Positions 1 to 9,556 of a stretch of DNA of 64,000 bases are shown here, piece by piece. The DNA is from Oceanirhabdus sp. W0125-5 (lineage in GTDB: Bacteria > Bacillota > Clostridia > Clostridiales > Clostridiaceae). The notes under the pieces are model-generated. The model had not been told where the DNA came from and searched no databases. It saw only the letters and a list, made by a program, of their open reading frames with translations. The stretch is from positions 4,188,001 to 4,252,000 of the forward strand of contig NZ_CP115913.1 of the NCBI RefSeq assembly GCF_027938815.1, in the 5' to 3' direction. The stretch's first letter is position 1; the number at the start of each line of letters is the position of its first letter. The position numbers and the translations under genes were made by a program.

Positions 1-670
1 ATAAAGGCTTGAATTCTTTAATTGTTCCATCCTCATTGTAATCAACAGTGTATAAGCTTGGAACATAGAAACCTTCAATATTACTTGCTTCTCTTAAAAA
101 TTCCTTCTTGCTCTTTCCTTCTGATTTACACTTTTTATATAAATCAAGAAGATCATTAAGCATCTCTTCTCCCTCACCTAATGCAACTATGTCAACAATA
201 TCATATAATGTTTCAGGATTATAAGCACAAGGTCCACCAGCAAGGATTATTGGTTCTTCCTCTCCTCTTTGTGATGCTCTTAGTGTTATTCCTGACATAT
301 CCATCATATTTAGAATATTTGTATAACTCATCTCATATTGCAGAGTGAAGTTTACTATATCAAATTGTTCAAGGGGATCTTTAGTTTCAAGAGCATATAA
401 AGGAATATTATTTTCCCTCATTTCCTTCTCCATATCCATCCATGGAGCATATACTCTCTCACAATAAGTATCTTCTCTTTGGTTTAATGTATAGTATAAA
501 ATCTTACTTCCTAGATGTGACATTCCAACTTCATAAACATCTGGGAAACAAAAAGCAAATCTTATATCAACAGAATTTTTATCTTTTTCAATTGAATTTA
601 ATTCTCCCCCAATATATCTAACGGGTTTTTCCACACGACTTAATATTTCATCAGTGATTCTGTTCATCAT
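1..670 (-). CDS. B12-binding-like radical SAM protein, TIGR03960 type (5' part only)
   Basis: The gene runs off the left edge, so only the first 223 or so residues are visible. It starts at one of two adjacent ATG codons behind a clear AGGAGG site. The visible part resembles the N-terminal cobalamin-binding-like domain of TIGR03960 radical SAM proteins: an early VRYIGGE segment, then FCFPDVYEVGMSHLG, and later LAGGPCAYNPE followed by ALGEGEEM. The CxxxCxxC cluster motif of the radical SAM core would lie beyond the window edge. The biochemical role of this family is not established. It lies downstream of spoIVFB in the same orientation, an arrangement I recall from clostridial genomes. The family call rests on motif recall. 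Confidence 0.8.
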   Translation of the reverse strand, partial: MMNRITDEILSRVEKPVRYIGGELNSIEKDKNSVDIRFAFCFPDVYEVGMSHLGSKILYYTLNQREDTYCERVYAPWMDMEKEMRENNIPLYALETKDPLEQFDIVNFTLQYEMSYTNILNMMDMSGITLRASQRGEEEPIILAGGPCAYNPETLYDIVDIVALGEGEEMLNDLLDLYKKCKSEGKSKKEFLREASNIEGFYVPSLYTVDYNEDGTIKEFKPL

Positions 671-806
671 TTTCCTCCTGTATATGTGTATTCATTATAA
701 TATAATATCACAAGCACCATAAGAGGTAAAGTATATATAATCTCATCACTTCAAAACCCTGCTATATTCCTGATTAAAGCTATTTATTTACCAAAATATT
801 TCTGTT

Positions 807-1652
807 TTATAAAGTCTTTAAGAATTCTCTTAAGGTCACATTACCGAAATTCTTCAATCCTTTTATAAGTTCATCTTCATAGAACATATCCACTACCTGC
901 ATATCATCATTAAGAACTAAAAATGTGCTAAATCTATACTTGTCTACATAGCCCATTGCATCAAGCAAATCAATATTTTCATGAATGCATATTGTTCTAC
1001 CCTCAATATATTTCTTTTTTTTGAACCTGACTTTTTTTCTCACCATATCCCCCATTATTAAAAATGCTGATTTTTTCATCTCACTATATGATGCTAAAAT
1101 TATAAATAGTGTTATAAGCCCAAATGTAATATTCTTTTCCCCACTAAAAATAACTATAAAATAAAAAAGCATAAAAACTATGCCTATTATTAAACTAATT
1201 GTATATGCAATCCTATTAGCTTTCTTGAAATTCATCTTACACCCTAAGATTCCTCGTAATACCCTTCCCCCATCTAATGGATATGCAGGTATCAAATTAA
1301 ACAGCCCCAATGTCAAGTTGCTATAAAACAGCATTTTGTATACCTCAACACCCCTATTCCCATTCCAAAGGACAAAAGAAATAATTGCCAGAATGAGATT
1401 GAAACAGGGGCCAGCAATACTTATAATAATATCTTCACGAGGAGTAACATCATTTAAACTATCCATTTTTAATACTAACCCAATAAAAATAAACCTTATC
1501 TTCCCTTTGTCATATCCCAATATCCTTGCTGTAATATAATGTACTAATTCATGAAGGAAAACCAGGAGAAATGCTATAAGAATCTGCCCATGAAATCCCA
1601 AGATTACCAATAAGAGAATATACGCCACAATAACCAAAAATTTCCTAAACAT
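807..1652 (-). CDS. spoIVFB: SpoIVFB-like M50 site-2 protease
   Basis: This 281-residue membrane protein carries the HEXXH zinc motif as HELVH near residue 34, inside a hydrophobic segment, and the second M50 motif NLIPAYPLDGGR near residue 120. In sporulating bacteria SpoIVFB cuts pro-sigma-K by intramembrane proteolysis in the mother cell. The length is close to that of the Bacillus protein. The last 60 or so residues (GRTICIHENIDLLDAMGYVDKY and on) look like a CBS-type segment, as in SpoIVFB. The SpoIVFA-like gene directly upstream supports the assignment. It could be another M50 family member, but the pairing makes SpoIVFB the best reading. Confidence 0.82.
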   Translation of the reverse strand: MFRKFLVIVAYILLLVILGFHGQILIAFLLVFLHELVHYITARILGYDKGKIRFIFIGLVLKMDSLNDVTPREDIIISIAGPCFNLILAIISFVLWNGNRGVEVYKMLFYSNLTLGLFNLIPAYPLDGGRVLRGILGCKMNFKKANRIAYTISLIIGIVFMLFYFIVIFSGEKNITFGLITLFIILASYSEMKKSAFLIMGDMVRKKVRFKKKKYIEGRTICIHENIDLLDAMGYVDKYRFSTFLVLNDDMQVVDMFYEDELIKGLKNFGNVTLREFLKTL

Positions 1653-1719
1653 TCTCCCTCCTTAATAGTATTAAAATTACTCTATTAACTATATCTAAAT
1701 AGTTTCACATAAAAATACC

Positions 1720-2472
1720 TTATATCCCGTTTACACTCATATATTTAGCTGGATTTTTTTCCTCACCCATGTAACGAATTTTAAAGACAACAGCAAACTC
1801 TTTATTATCATCTAAACCAGCAGAGCCAATAATCTCACCAGTACCTATAGTATCTTTTTCTTTATAATATACTCCATTCAAATTGCTATATACCGTTTCT
1901 ACCCCTCTTCCATGGTCAATAATTACAGTCACTTTCCCATCTTCATCATTTGTTATCTTCTTTATCTTTCCCTCATAGGAACTTCGAACAACCCCATTAA
2001 ATGAGCTGCTTATAATCAATTCCTTCTCATTATCAAGATTATTAGAACTTGATACCTTTCCTTCTATAGGAAGAAGAAACTCCTCTTTCATTAAAGAAAA
2101 AGCCCCTCCACCAGTTACCTTATCTATCACCCCATCAATTTTTACAATGCAGCTTTCTTGAAATTCTTTAAACGAAAAGTCTTTTATCTCATCACTCATA
2201 TCCCAAGTTACCAAATATTTATTCATATTACCTCTTATCTTCGCATTTACTGCTTCCCCGAAATACGGGCTCGATATGTACACACCTGCAATTATTATTA
2301 CAACTATAAATTGATAAATAAATTTTTCTGCAAAAGTCATTCTCCGTGCTGGATAACTCCTATGATAACTCCTGCTTCCCTCCCTGTATTTATACACATC
2401 ATTATGCCCCCTTTCATCTTCACCAGAAATCCGTTTATAATAATTTTTGTACAAGTCATTATAATTTCCCAT
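1720..2472 (-). CDS. SpoIVFA-like membrane protein with degenerate M23/LytM domain
   Basis: I chose the ATG at 2472 because a GGAGG site lies 5 nt upstream; an in-frame ATG 12 nt earlier has no ribosome binding site. The protein of about 250 residues has a charged N-terminus, one membrane segment around residues 45-65 and a C-terminal LytM-like fold. The peptidase looks inactive: the terminal HxH zinc motif of M23 enzymes is replaced by FAVVFKI, although the GRGVETVYSNL strand remains. SpoIVFA of Bacillus is likewise a non-catalytic LytM protein that holds SpoIVFB at the outer forespore membrane. The position just upstream of the SpoIVFB-like gene fits that role. A SpoIIQ-like or plain M23 assignment is the alternative. 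Confidence 0.7.
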   Translation of the reverse strand: MGNYNDLYKNYYKRISGEDERGHNDVYKYREGSRSYHRSYPARRMTFAEKFIYQFIVVIIIAGVYISSPYFGEAVNAKIRGNMNKYLVTWDMSDEIKDFSFKEFQESCIVKIDGVIDKVTGGGAFSLMKEEFLLPIEGKVSSSNNLDNEKELIISSSFNGVVRSSYEGKIKKITNDEDGKVTVIIDHGRGVETVYSNLNGVYYKEKDTIGTGEIIGSAGLDDNKEFAVVFKIRYMGEEKNPAKYMSVNGI

Positions 2473-2710
2473 ATTATCCTCCATTGTATAGATATCTCAG
2501 CTCAATAATTAATTTATACATGTACAAAACAAGTTAAACCATCATGATGTTGATACAAGTATAAATCAAATTTCGCCGTAGAATCTCTATATTAGTTTCA
2601 TTCTAATTTATATTTTCATAAAGATAAAATTATTACAAAAAGCCTCTATTAAAAAGATAATTGAAAATTGTAATTTACGTAGTTTTTATCATTAGTTAAT
2701 CAATTTTTTA

Positions 2711-2744
2711 TACAAAAAAGACACCTTATTAATTAAAGTGTCTT
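2711..2744 (-). terminator. intrinsic terminator downstream of rodA
   Basis: On the minus strand the arms AAGACAC and GTGTCTT flank a short A+T loop and are followed by a run of T. It lies 15 bp beyond the rodA stop codon. Confidence 0.75.
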
Positions 2745-2758
2745 GATTTAACTTATAT

Positions 2759-3874
2759 TTAGAAGTTTATTTTCTTTCTTCTCATTCCTATATTAAGTAT
2801 TAACCCTATTCCTATAAAGTTAGTTAACATTGAACTTCCTCCATAGCTTAAAAGTGGAAGTGTAATACCTGTAACTGGCATTAATCCTATTGTCATCCCC
2901 ATATTCTGGAATATTGAAAACAAGAAGGATGATGTAATTCCTACACAAATTATCTTTCCAAATATGTCTTTAGATTTTTTTGAAATGTGTATAAATCTTA
3001 CAATCAAGTATCCATATAATAAAAGAATGAAAATTGCACCCATCAGTCCCCATTCTTCTCCTATTACTGCAAAAATAAAATCCGTATGGGACTCTGGTAC
3101 AAATAAATACTGACTTCCATTTCCATATCCTAGTCCTGTTACTCCACCTGAACCAATTCCGATTAAGGACTGCTTTAACTGAAAGCTATAATCTCTTGAG
3201 TATGCCTCTGGATTTACAAATGCCGTTAAACGGCCCTTCCAATATGGTTTCATAAGTGGCGAATTCCATATAACTACAATGAGACCAAGTAACCCTGTCA
3301 AACCTCCAAAAATTACTCTTAAATCCAATCCTGCAATAAAAACTATCCCAAGAACAGTAAAGAAGCAAACCATTGTCATCCCCATATCAGGCTGTATCAA
3401 TATTAAAACCATTGGTATAAAAGCATAGAAACATAGTATAAAGAAATTCTTAAAATTATTTATCTTTCCTTCCATATCATCTAGTTTTTTTGCTAACATG
3501 ATGATTAGTCCAATTTTTGCAAATTCAGCTGGCTGAATAGCTCTACTTCCTATACTTATCCATCCAGTTGCACCATTTACGGTCTCTCCCATAAAATGAT
3601 TAAATATCAATAATATTACACTAGCCCAATATATCAACGGGGCATAATTAGCAATAACCATATAATCTATCAAAATTATTATCCCTACAGTAATTAAACA
3701 AATAACCAACCAAGACATTTGAAGTTTAAAGTATGGAATTACGGAATGTTTTCTGGTATCACTATAAATATTCATAGCCCCAAAAACAACTAACATACTG
3801 CAAACTATCAAAATATCATAGCTTAAGTATCTAAATAGTTTTTTATTTATTCTAAAGTTCAATTTATGCAACAT
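2759..3874 (-). CDS. rodA: SEDS peptidoglycan polymerase RodA
   Basis: This 371-residue protein with about ten membrane segments belongs to the RodA/FtsW/SpoVE family. RodA polymerises glycan strands from lipid II in the elongasome, paired with a class B PBP. Family signatures include the large loop region around RDYSFQLKQSLIGIGSGG, the PESHTDFIFAVIGEE motif and the C-terminal TGITLPLLSYGGSS segment. The start at 3874 has a GAGG site 7 nt upstream. RodA rather than FtsW is favoured by the neighbours: mreBCD, two PBP2 genes and minCDE on the same strand. Its own terminator follows, so it may be a single-gene unit. Confidence 0.9.
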   Translation of the reverse strand: MLHKLNFRINKKLFRYLSYDILIVCSMLVVFGAMNIYSDTRKHSVIPYFKLQMSWLVICLITVGIIILIDYMVIANYAPLIYWASVILLIFNHFMGETVNGATGWISIGSRAIQPAEFAKIGLIIMLAKKLDDMEGKINNFKNFFILCFYAFIPMVLILIQPDMGMTMVCFFTVLGIVFIAGLDLRVIFGGLTGLLGLIVVIWNSPLMKPYWKGRLTAFVNPEAYSRDYSFQLKQSLIGIGSGGVTGLGYGNGSQYLFVPESHTDFIFAVIGEEWGLMGAIFILLLYGYLIVRFIHISKKSKDIFGKIICVGITSSFLFSIFQNMGMTIGLMPVTGITLPLLSYGGSSMLTNFIGIGLILNIGMRRKKINF

Positions 3875-4098
3875 ACACTATCCTCTTTCTTAACTTCTGT
3901 AATATCTAGAGATTTAAGTTCAATAATTTATTTATACAAAGGTCTAAGATATATCTAATTTTTATCAAGATACAAATAAAATACCACTAAGAATTCTCTA
4001 TAAATAAATTATATCATACATAATTCCCAAGCATAATTTAAATTTTGTAAAAATGTTATTAATTTCGCAGTATTAAACTATTTTTTTAGAAAACAATA

Positions 4099-4130
4099 AG
4101 GAAGCTATTTGAATAATCTAATAACTTCCT
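4099..4130 (-). terminator. possible weak terminator after minE
   Basis: The arms aggaagctatt and aataacttcct pair with one mismatch around a 10-nt loop. The T tract on the minus strand is interrupted (ttattgtttt). It would end the minCDE unit. The rest of the 316-bp gap between rodA and minE is A+T-rich with nothing else I can support. Confidence 0.45.
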
Positions 4131-4190
4131 AAACTTAATCTAAATATTGTTTAAACTCTGCGATCCTTCATATGAATTTCAGCAGCATGA

Positions 4191-4454
4191 TTACTTGATT
4201 CTTTTTATTGGTATACTAGCAATTAGTGCTGGTGACCCATTAGGTATCTCATCCATATTAGCCATTTTCACATCTACATCCCCATTATCTATCTCAACAT
4301 ACTTAGAGATACAGTTTAAAATATCTGCTTTAATATTATCAAGTAAATCAGGTGATAAAGTTGCTCTGTCGTGAATAAGGATAAGTTTCAATCTATCAGA
4401 TGCCACGTCCTTTGCTGATGTTTTACTAGAAAATAATTGCTTTAACAAATCCAT
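4191..4454 (-). CDS. minE: cell division topological specificity factor MinE
   Basis: This 87-residue protein has an N-terminal amphipathic MDLLKQLF segment and an anti-MinCD helix region (ASDRLKLILIHDRATLSP). A dimerisation domain ending in IPIKR follows. MinE stimulates MinD ATPase and drives Min oscillation so that septa form at midcell. It is the last gene of minC-minD-minE, 11 bp after minD. The length matches the family. Clostridia carrying MinE, unlike Bacillus, are well known. Confidence 0.95.
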   Translation of the reverse strand: MDLLKQLFSSKTSAKDVASDRLKLILIHDRATLSPDLLDNIKADILNCISKYVEIDNGDVDVKMANMDEIPNGSPALIASIPIKRIK

Positions 4455-4465
4455 TTTAAGTCCTC

Positions 4466-5263
4466 CTACTTCACTTTAAATAACTTCTTAAGAGTTGACA
4501 TAAACCCATTACTAGCCCCTGATAAATCTAATAAAGGTATATCTTCTCCTGTTATTCTCTTTGCGATATTCACAAAAGCTTGTCCCGCCATTGCTTGATT
4601 ATCTAGTGCGATAGGTTCACCCTTATTTGTAGCAATAGTTACACCCTTATCTTCTGGTACAACCCCTATAAGTTTAATAGCAAGACAGTTGATAATATCA
4701 TCAACTCCAAGCATTTGACCTTTTTGAGTCATCTCATAGTTCATTCTGTTTACAATAAGTTTGTGATTTTCAAATCCCTTTGAATCTAATTTTCCAATAA
4801 CTCTATCTGCATCTCTAACAGATGTTATCTCAGGATTAACAACAACAAGCGCTCTATCAGCTCCTGCCACAGCATTTTCAAATCCTTGCTCTATTCCTGC
4901 TGGACAATCTATTAATACGTAATCAAATTCTTCTTTCATTCTATTAGTAAGTTCTAACATAGCATCTCTGCTTATGTCAGTTTTATCCCTAGTCTGTGCA
5001 GTAGGTAATAGAAATAGCCCTTCAAATCTTTTATCTTTTATTAGAGCTTGTTTTAATTTGCATTTTTCTTCAATTACATCAACAATTGTATAAACGACTC
5101 TATTTTCTAACCCCATCAAAACATCAAGGTTTCTTAATCCTGTATCACCATCAACAACAACAACTTTTTTTCCTAATGATGCAAGTGCTGTCCCTATATT
5201 AGCAGTTGTAGTAGTTTTTCCTACTCCACCTTTACCTGATGTTATAACGATAGCTTCTCCCAT
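4466..5263 (-). CDS. minD: septum site-determining ATPase MinD
   Basis: This 265-residue ParA-type ATPase has the deviant Walker A GKGGVGKTTT at the N-terminus and VVVDGDTGLRNLD after it. It also has the switch region IDCPAGIEQGFENA. The C-terminus (STLKKLFKVK) is a short amphipathic helix, the membrane targeting sequence of MinD. ATP-bound MinD recruits MinC to the membrane and is released by MinE. It lies 14 bp after minC and 11 bp before minE. Confidence 0.96.
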   Translation of the reverse strand: MGEAIVITSGKGGVGKTTTTANIGTALASLGKKVVVVDGDTGLRNLDVLMGLENRVVYTIVDVIEEKCKLKQALIKDKRFEGLFLLPTAQTRDKTDISRDAMLELTNRMKEEFDYVLIDCPAGIEQGFENAVAGADRALVVVNPEITSVRDADRVIGKLDSKGFENHKLIVNRMNYEMTQKGQMLGVDDIINCLAIKLIGVVPEDKGVTIATNKGEPIALDNQAMAGQAFVNIAKRITGEDIPLLDLSGASNGFMSTLKKLFKVK

Positions 5264-5277
5264 TATGTTCCCTCCAT

Positions 5278-5919
5278 CTATAAAAATTTATTTGGTAAAT
5301 ATGGTTCTATTATTATTTGTCCATTTTTAACTTTAACAACCTCTGGGTAATTTGGTTTAAATTCTTCCTCTGGAGAACGTGAAATGTACTCCCCAATCCT
5401 AACCAGTGCTGGCTGCATATTAAACGCAGCAATTATTGCAGAATGATTACCGTTACATCCAGCATGTACCACGCCTTTAAGTGACCCCATTACAATAATA
5501 TTGCCTTGTGCTGTAACCTCTGCTCCTGGATTTACATCCCCTATAATCACAATATTCCCATTATAATTTATTACTTGTCCACTTCTAACGCTTTTTCTAA
5601 TAAACTTTGTTCTACCCTCATAAATTCCATTAAACTTCTTTTTCTTTACTTCTTCAAATTCCTGAAACTCTTTGAAGGTACATTCTTTAACTTCCAATAC
5701 ATTATACAAAAAAGCCTTTATTTCATTAATTGCTTTATCACTAAGTTCATTTAATTGCGTTGTAAGAATCAAAGAAGAATTTTTATAAAACTTCTTTGAG
5801 GACTTTAATTTTCCTTTAAACATATGTAACATGTGTCTCTCATCTTCAAACGCATCAAGATTGATTACAATATTAAGTCCTTCACTATATCCTTTAATTG
5901 TTATGCCTGTTGGTTTCAT
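5278..5919 (-). CDS. minC: septum site-determining protein MinC
   Basis: This 213-residue protein has an N-terminal FtsZ-inhibitory domain with an alpha/beta pattern. The C-terminal right-handed beta-helix begins near residue 105 and carries the NGNIVIIGDVNPGAEV and GNIIVMGSLKGVVHAG repeats typical of MinC_C. It blocks FtsZ assembly at the poles when held at the membrane by MinD. It is the first gene of the min unit. The 5920-6110 upstream stretch is A+T-rich and presumably holds the promoter, which I cannot place with confidence. Confidence 0.93.
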   Translation of the reverse strand: MKPTGITIKGYSEGLNIVINLDAFEDERHMLHMFKGKLKSSKKFYKNSSLILTTQLNELSDKAINEIKAFLYNVLEVKECTFKEFQEFEEVKKKKFNGIYEGRTKFIRKSVRSGQVINYNGNIVIIGDVNPGAEVTAQGNIIVMGSLKGVVHAGCNGNHSAIIAAFNMQPALVRIGEYISRSPEEEFKPNYPEVVKVKNGQIIIEPYLPNKFL

Positions 5920-6110
5920 AATCTTTATCTACCCTTCTGCTGTTACATTTTCAAAGCTATTAATCCCTCTTTTCTTAAATATTCAACATAACTCAATAAA
6001 CTCCTTCTAGTTTCCACTTTTTTTGCCTATTTTATTTTACAATTATTTTAATTATAATCTATAATGCATTAAAACATAAGTTAAAATGACAAAAACTCAC
6101 TGAAAATGCA

Positions 6111-6148
6111 AAAAAGATTACATACCTCTTCAAAAAGGCATGTAATCT
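6111..6148 (-). terminator. intrinsic terminator after the downstream PBP2 gene
   Basis: The arms agattacat and atgtaatct close a hairpin of about 34 nt, followed on the minus strand by TTTTTTGCATTTT. It lies 25 bp past the PBP stop codon and separates it from minC. Confidence 0.7.
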
Positions 6149-6173
6149 TCTTTAACTTTTAAATTTGTAAAGT

Positions 6174-9056
6174 TTATTTTTCTGTTTCTTCAAGCATAAA
6201 CTCATACTCAGGATTTATTTTTAATATCTCATCTTTAAAATATTCTTCGTATATGGCTCTAGCCACACGTGCACTATATCCACCATGTCCACCGTCAAAA
6301 ACCACTACACTCACTGCAATTTCAGGATTATCATATGGTGCAAATCCTATAAATGTAGCATAAGATGTTCTTCCAAATTCCTCTTGATTATTCTGGAATG
6401 TTGCTGACCCTGTTTTTGCTCCATTCTTTATAGGTAAACCTTTAAATGGCGTATATGCTGTACCATAAATGCTACTTGTAACCTGAAGCATTCCTTCTTT
6501 TACAATATCTATAGTTTCTTTACTAATACCTGTTTCATTGATTATCTTTTTATTTTTAGAACAATCTTCTATTATATTACCATCTTCATCCAATATTTCT
6601 TTTACAAGATATACTTCTCTCCTATATCCACCATTAACAAGAGTAGCAACGTAATTAGCCAGCTGCAGCGGAGTAAACTGACTCTTTCCCTGACCAATAG
6701 AAGCATTATATAGATTTACACCACTTTTATTCTCTGATCTGGCGTCAAATAAGGACGCTGTAATAGTTTTTATAATCCCTTCAATATCCTTTTCACTATA
6801 TTCATTCTGATATTCTTCTTTGTTCTCAATCAGTTCTCTAACTTTCAAACCTATATCAGTAATATCAAATTTCTCCTCACTGACCATTTGAGCTTTTATA
6901 CAGCTAGTTAACTCCTTCTTTATTTTATATACCTCTTCACTATCATTATTTATATTAGGTATTATATCAATTGGCTTATATTCCCCAACCCATATTGATG
7001 ATTCTCCTTTGTTAAGAAGTTCATATACTTTTCGAGTATAATCTCTACTATTTTCTCTCTTCCCAAAATCATAATAATAAACTGGACCAAATTTTTCACT
7101 TATTTCTATACCAGTCTCTAGATCACGATTTTCATCTTCCATATTAGCACCCAACCCGAATTTCCAAGCATATTCTGCCAATGCATCTAAGCTTTCCTTA
7201 GATCCTGGACCTTTCTTTTCAAATAGTCGATCGGCAACCTCATAGAAGTAATAGTTATTAGAATCTCTTATAGCTTCAACAATATTTTGATATCCATGAC
7301 TGCTTTTATGTACATTGTACATCCAACTTGCTCCAGTAAAGTCTTTATACCTCTTTTTATATTGACCTGCGTCATATATTTTTTCCTCTGGAGTTATAAC
7401 TCCCTCTTCTAACCCTGCAATTGCAGATAGAATTTTAAACGTAGACCCTGGAGGTATAAGTGATTGCGTTGCATAATTATAAGCTGGATTTGGCCTAGTA
7501 TCTTTGTCATCTGATCTATATCCATTATTATCCTTAGGATACATCTCATCCATTATTATTTTGATTTTTTCCCACATAGGCTTACCCTGAAGAGTTATAC
7601 CATTGAATTTTTCTTGTTTATAAAGCTCATGTTTATATATATACTCAAGTCCAAACTTTTCAATATCAGGCATAAAAATTTCTTTATATGTTTCATTATC
7701 AAGTCTTCCTGGAAATGTATGAAGATTGAGATCAATTCCTGGTCTGCTTGCAAGTGCAAGAATTTCACCAGTATTCACATTTAATACAACAGCTGCTCCT
7801 CTAGTTGCATTTGATTTATCAACATCATCTTCTGTTCCTCGTGAGGTAAACTTTCCAAGATCCCTCATATATTTCATTGTTTCATCCAATGCTCTCTCAG
7901 CTGTCCTCTGAAGTTTATAATCAATTGTAAGTTTGATTGAATTTCCAGGCGTTGCAGGTCTTTCTCCAAGTGTTTTTACTTTTCTACCGTCCAGATTTAC
8001 TTTAATACTCTCTTCCCCTCTTCTTCCTCGTAAAACATCCTCAAAAACACTTTCTAATCCTGTTATTCCTATATAATCATCACTAATGTCATATCCTCTT
8101 TCTTCATACCTTTCCTTGTTGTGCTCACCAATTTTCCCAACATAACCCATTATATTTGAAGCAACTTCATTATAAGGATAATATCTTATAGGTTGTTTTT
8201 GGATTGAAATTCCAGGCATTTCAGATTGAATTTGCTCAAAGATATATGAAGTTTCAGGTTTAAGATCTTTTGCAATTACACTTGGTTTATTACCATTAAA
8301 ACGATTCATATAAATACTATCTTTAATAATCATATATTTTCTTATTACACTTCCGTCAACCTTATCTATTAATTCATCTACAAGTTTATTTTTGTTTGTA
8401 AGACTATTCCACTCTTCCTTTGAGTAATCATCTCTTATCATATTGTATAATTCATACTTCTTTATAAGTGACCTATAAATATACTCTGGAGACATCTCTT
8501 TCAATTTCTCATCAATATAACTAATTTCACTTTGATTTAAATCAACCATTTTTTTGCCGCTAAAATCTTTATGTAATACTTCATAATCAAACCCTCTATC
8601 CTTTTTAAATCTTAATTCACTCCATATTTTATAATCATCGCTTACTCCAAACTCAAACCTTATTGGGTCAACCTTTAATTGAAATCCCTCTGTAGTTTTC
8701 TCTCCATTTTTTTCTAAAATCTCGAAAACCTCTTTCATTGTATCAAAAAACTTTTTATTACTTTCCTTTGTCTCTGTAAAAGTCAAGGTATATCCCAATT
8801 TATTAGTAGCCAGTACCTCATCATTTCTGTCGTAAATTCTCCCTCTTGGTGCAGAATATGATATCATTGTATGACTACCAGTACTTGCATATTCTCTATA
8901 CATATTAACATTTATAACTTGTAAGTTTATTAACCTTGCAATAATTCCTCCAAATATCAATAACATAATAATAATCATTGCCGTGTATCTTAAATTTTCT
9001 TTCTCACCCTTTACTTCTCTTCTATTTAATATCTCTGTCTCAAGATCTACATTCAC
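6174..9056 (-). CDS. mrdA: class B penicillin-binding protein 2, paralogue B
   Basis: This is a transpeptidase of the elongation machinery that cross-links peptidoglycan as partner of RodA. I prefer the GTG at 9056, which has an AAGGGGTGG site 5-6 nt upstream, giving about 960 residues; another in-frame GTG lies 9 nt earlier. There is one membrane segment near residues 25-45, then PRGRIYDRN and a long dimerisation region with clostridial insertions. The transpeptidase motifs are STFK at Ser538, SNN at 599 and KTG at 881. It is a full-length paralogue of the gene at 9557-12454, with motifs almost at the same residue numbers. The reading frame and active-site motifs are intact, so it is not visibly a pseudogene. 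A terminator and a MITE separate it from its sister. Confidence 0.88.
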   Translation of the reverse strand: MNVDLETEILNRREVKGEKENLRYTAMIIIMLLIFGGIIARLINLQVINVNMYREYASTGSHTMISYSAPRGRIYDRNDEVLATNKLGYTLTFTETKESNKKFFDTMKEVFEILEKNGEKTTEGFQLKVDPIRFEFGVSDDYKIWSELRFKKDRGFDYEVLHKDFSGKKMVDLNQSEISYIDEKLKEMSPEYIYRSLIKKYELYNMIRDDYSKEEWNSLTNKNKLVDELIDKVDGSVIRKYMIIKDSIYMNRFNGNKPSVIAKDLKPETSYIFEQIQSEMPGISIQKQPIRYYPYNEVASNIMGYVGKIGEHNKERYEERGYDISDDYIGITGLESVFEDVLRGRRGEESIKVNLDGRKVKTLGERPATPGNSIKLTIDYKLQRTAERALDETMKYMRDLGKFTSRGTEDDVDKSNATRGAAVVLNVNTGEILALASRPGIDLNLHTFPGRLDNETYKEIFMPDIEKFGLEYIYKHELYKQEKFNGITLQGKPMWEKIKIIMDEMYPKDNNGYRSDDKDTRPNPAYNYATQSLIPPGSTFKILSAIAGLEEGVITPEEKIYDAGQYKKRYKDFTGASWMYNVHKSSHGYQNIVEAIRDSNNYYFYEVADRLFEKKGPGSKESLDALAEYAWKFGLGANMEDENRDLETGIEISEKFGPVYYYDFGKRENSRDYTRKVYELLNKGESSIWVGEYKPIDIIPNINNDSEEVYKIKKELTSCIKAQMVSEEKFDITDIGLKVRELIENKEEYQNEYSEKDIEGIIKTITASLFDARSENKSGVNLYNASIGQGKSQFTPLQLANYVATLVNGGYRREVYLVKEILDEDGNIIEDCSKNKKIINETGISKETIDIVKEGMLQVTSSIYGTAYTPFKGLPIKNGAKTGSATFQNNQEEFGRTSYATFIGFAPYDNPEIAVSVVVFDGGHGGYSARVARAIYEEYFKDEILKINPEYEFMLEETEK

Positions 9057-9065
9057 AATTCCCAC

Positions 9066-9326
9066 CCCTTAATTCTTTAACTATACTTTTACCCACAATA
9101 TCTTATATAAATATCATTTCTAAATTAAATAGATTATTCTTTTAAATTTCGAATAAGTAACTTAAATAACTATATTTATAGAAAAATATTTCTATATATA
9201 CAAATTCAATATCATAATTCAAATTCCTTCTTATTTGTAATAATTATCCTATGTTTCGATAAAATTTACAAATAGAAAATACCACCAGGTAAGAGATAAT
9301 AGTATATTAAAGTTAATATGTTTTAG
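9066..9326. other. A+T-rich intergenic stretch between the two PBP2 genes
   Basis: I see no coding frame or RNA in this stretch. Together with the mobile element, short repeats and terminator that follow, it makes a 491-bp gap. It probably holds a promoter for the downstream PBP2, since a strong terminator lies upstream, but no clear -35/-10 pair can be defended. Confidence 0.4.
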
Positions 9327-9435
9327 ATAACTCTCTTTTTTAAAAAGATGTTGAAAAATATTCACAAGCCAGTTGGTATAATAAGGTTTATAATACAAAA
9401 AAAGTTTTCAACATTATCTTAAAAAAGAGAGCTAT
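9327..9435. mobile_element. MITE-like inverted-repeat element, 109 bp, copy 1
   Basis: The ends are inverted repeats of about 30 bp. The left end reads ataactctcttttttaaaa followed by agatgttgaaaa; the right end reads ttttcaacattatctt followed by aaaaaagagagctat. The 50-bp centre has no coding capacity. The same ends bound the insertion sequence at 37388-39211, so this looks like a non-autonomous derivative of that family. No target-site duplication is visible. Confidence 0.75.
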
Positions 9436-9490
9436 TTCTTTAAACTACTTCTTTAAACTATTTCTTAAAGCTATTTCTTAAAGTTATTTT
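9432..9490. repeat. degenerate 13-14 bp tandem repeats
   Basis: Four imperfect copies of a ctatttctttaaa-type unit follow the right end of the MITE. The first copy begins with the ctat that closes the MITE, so the array may have grown from its border. Confidence 0.55.
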
Positions 9491-9494
9491 ATTA

Positions 9495-9537
9495 GCTAAA
9501 AAAAAATGTACCCTCTACATAAAGTAGAAAGTACATT
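9495..9537 (-). terminator. intrinsic terminator after the upstream PBP2 gene
   Basis: On the minus strand a 14-bp stem (aatgtactttctac with gtagagggtacatt, two mismatches) is followed by nine T residues. It starts about 20 bp after the PBP stop codon. Confidence 0.7.
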
Positions 9538-9556
9538 CATTATTCATTATTCATTA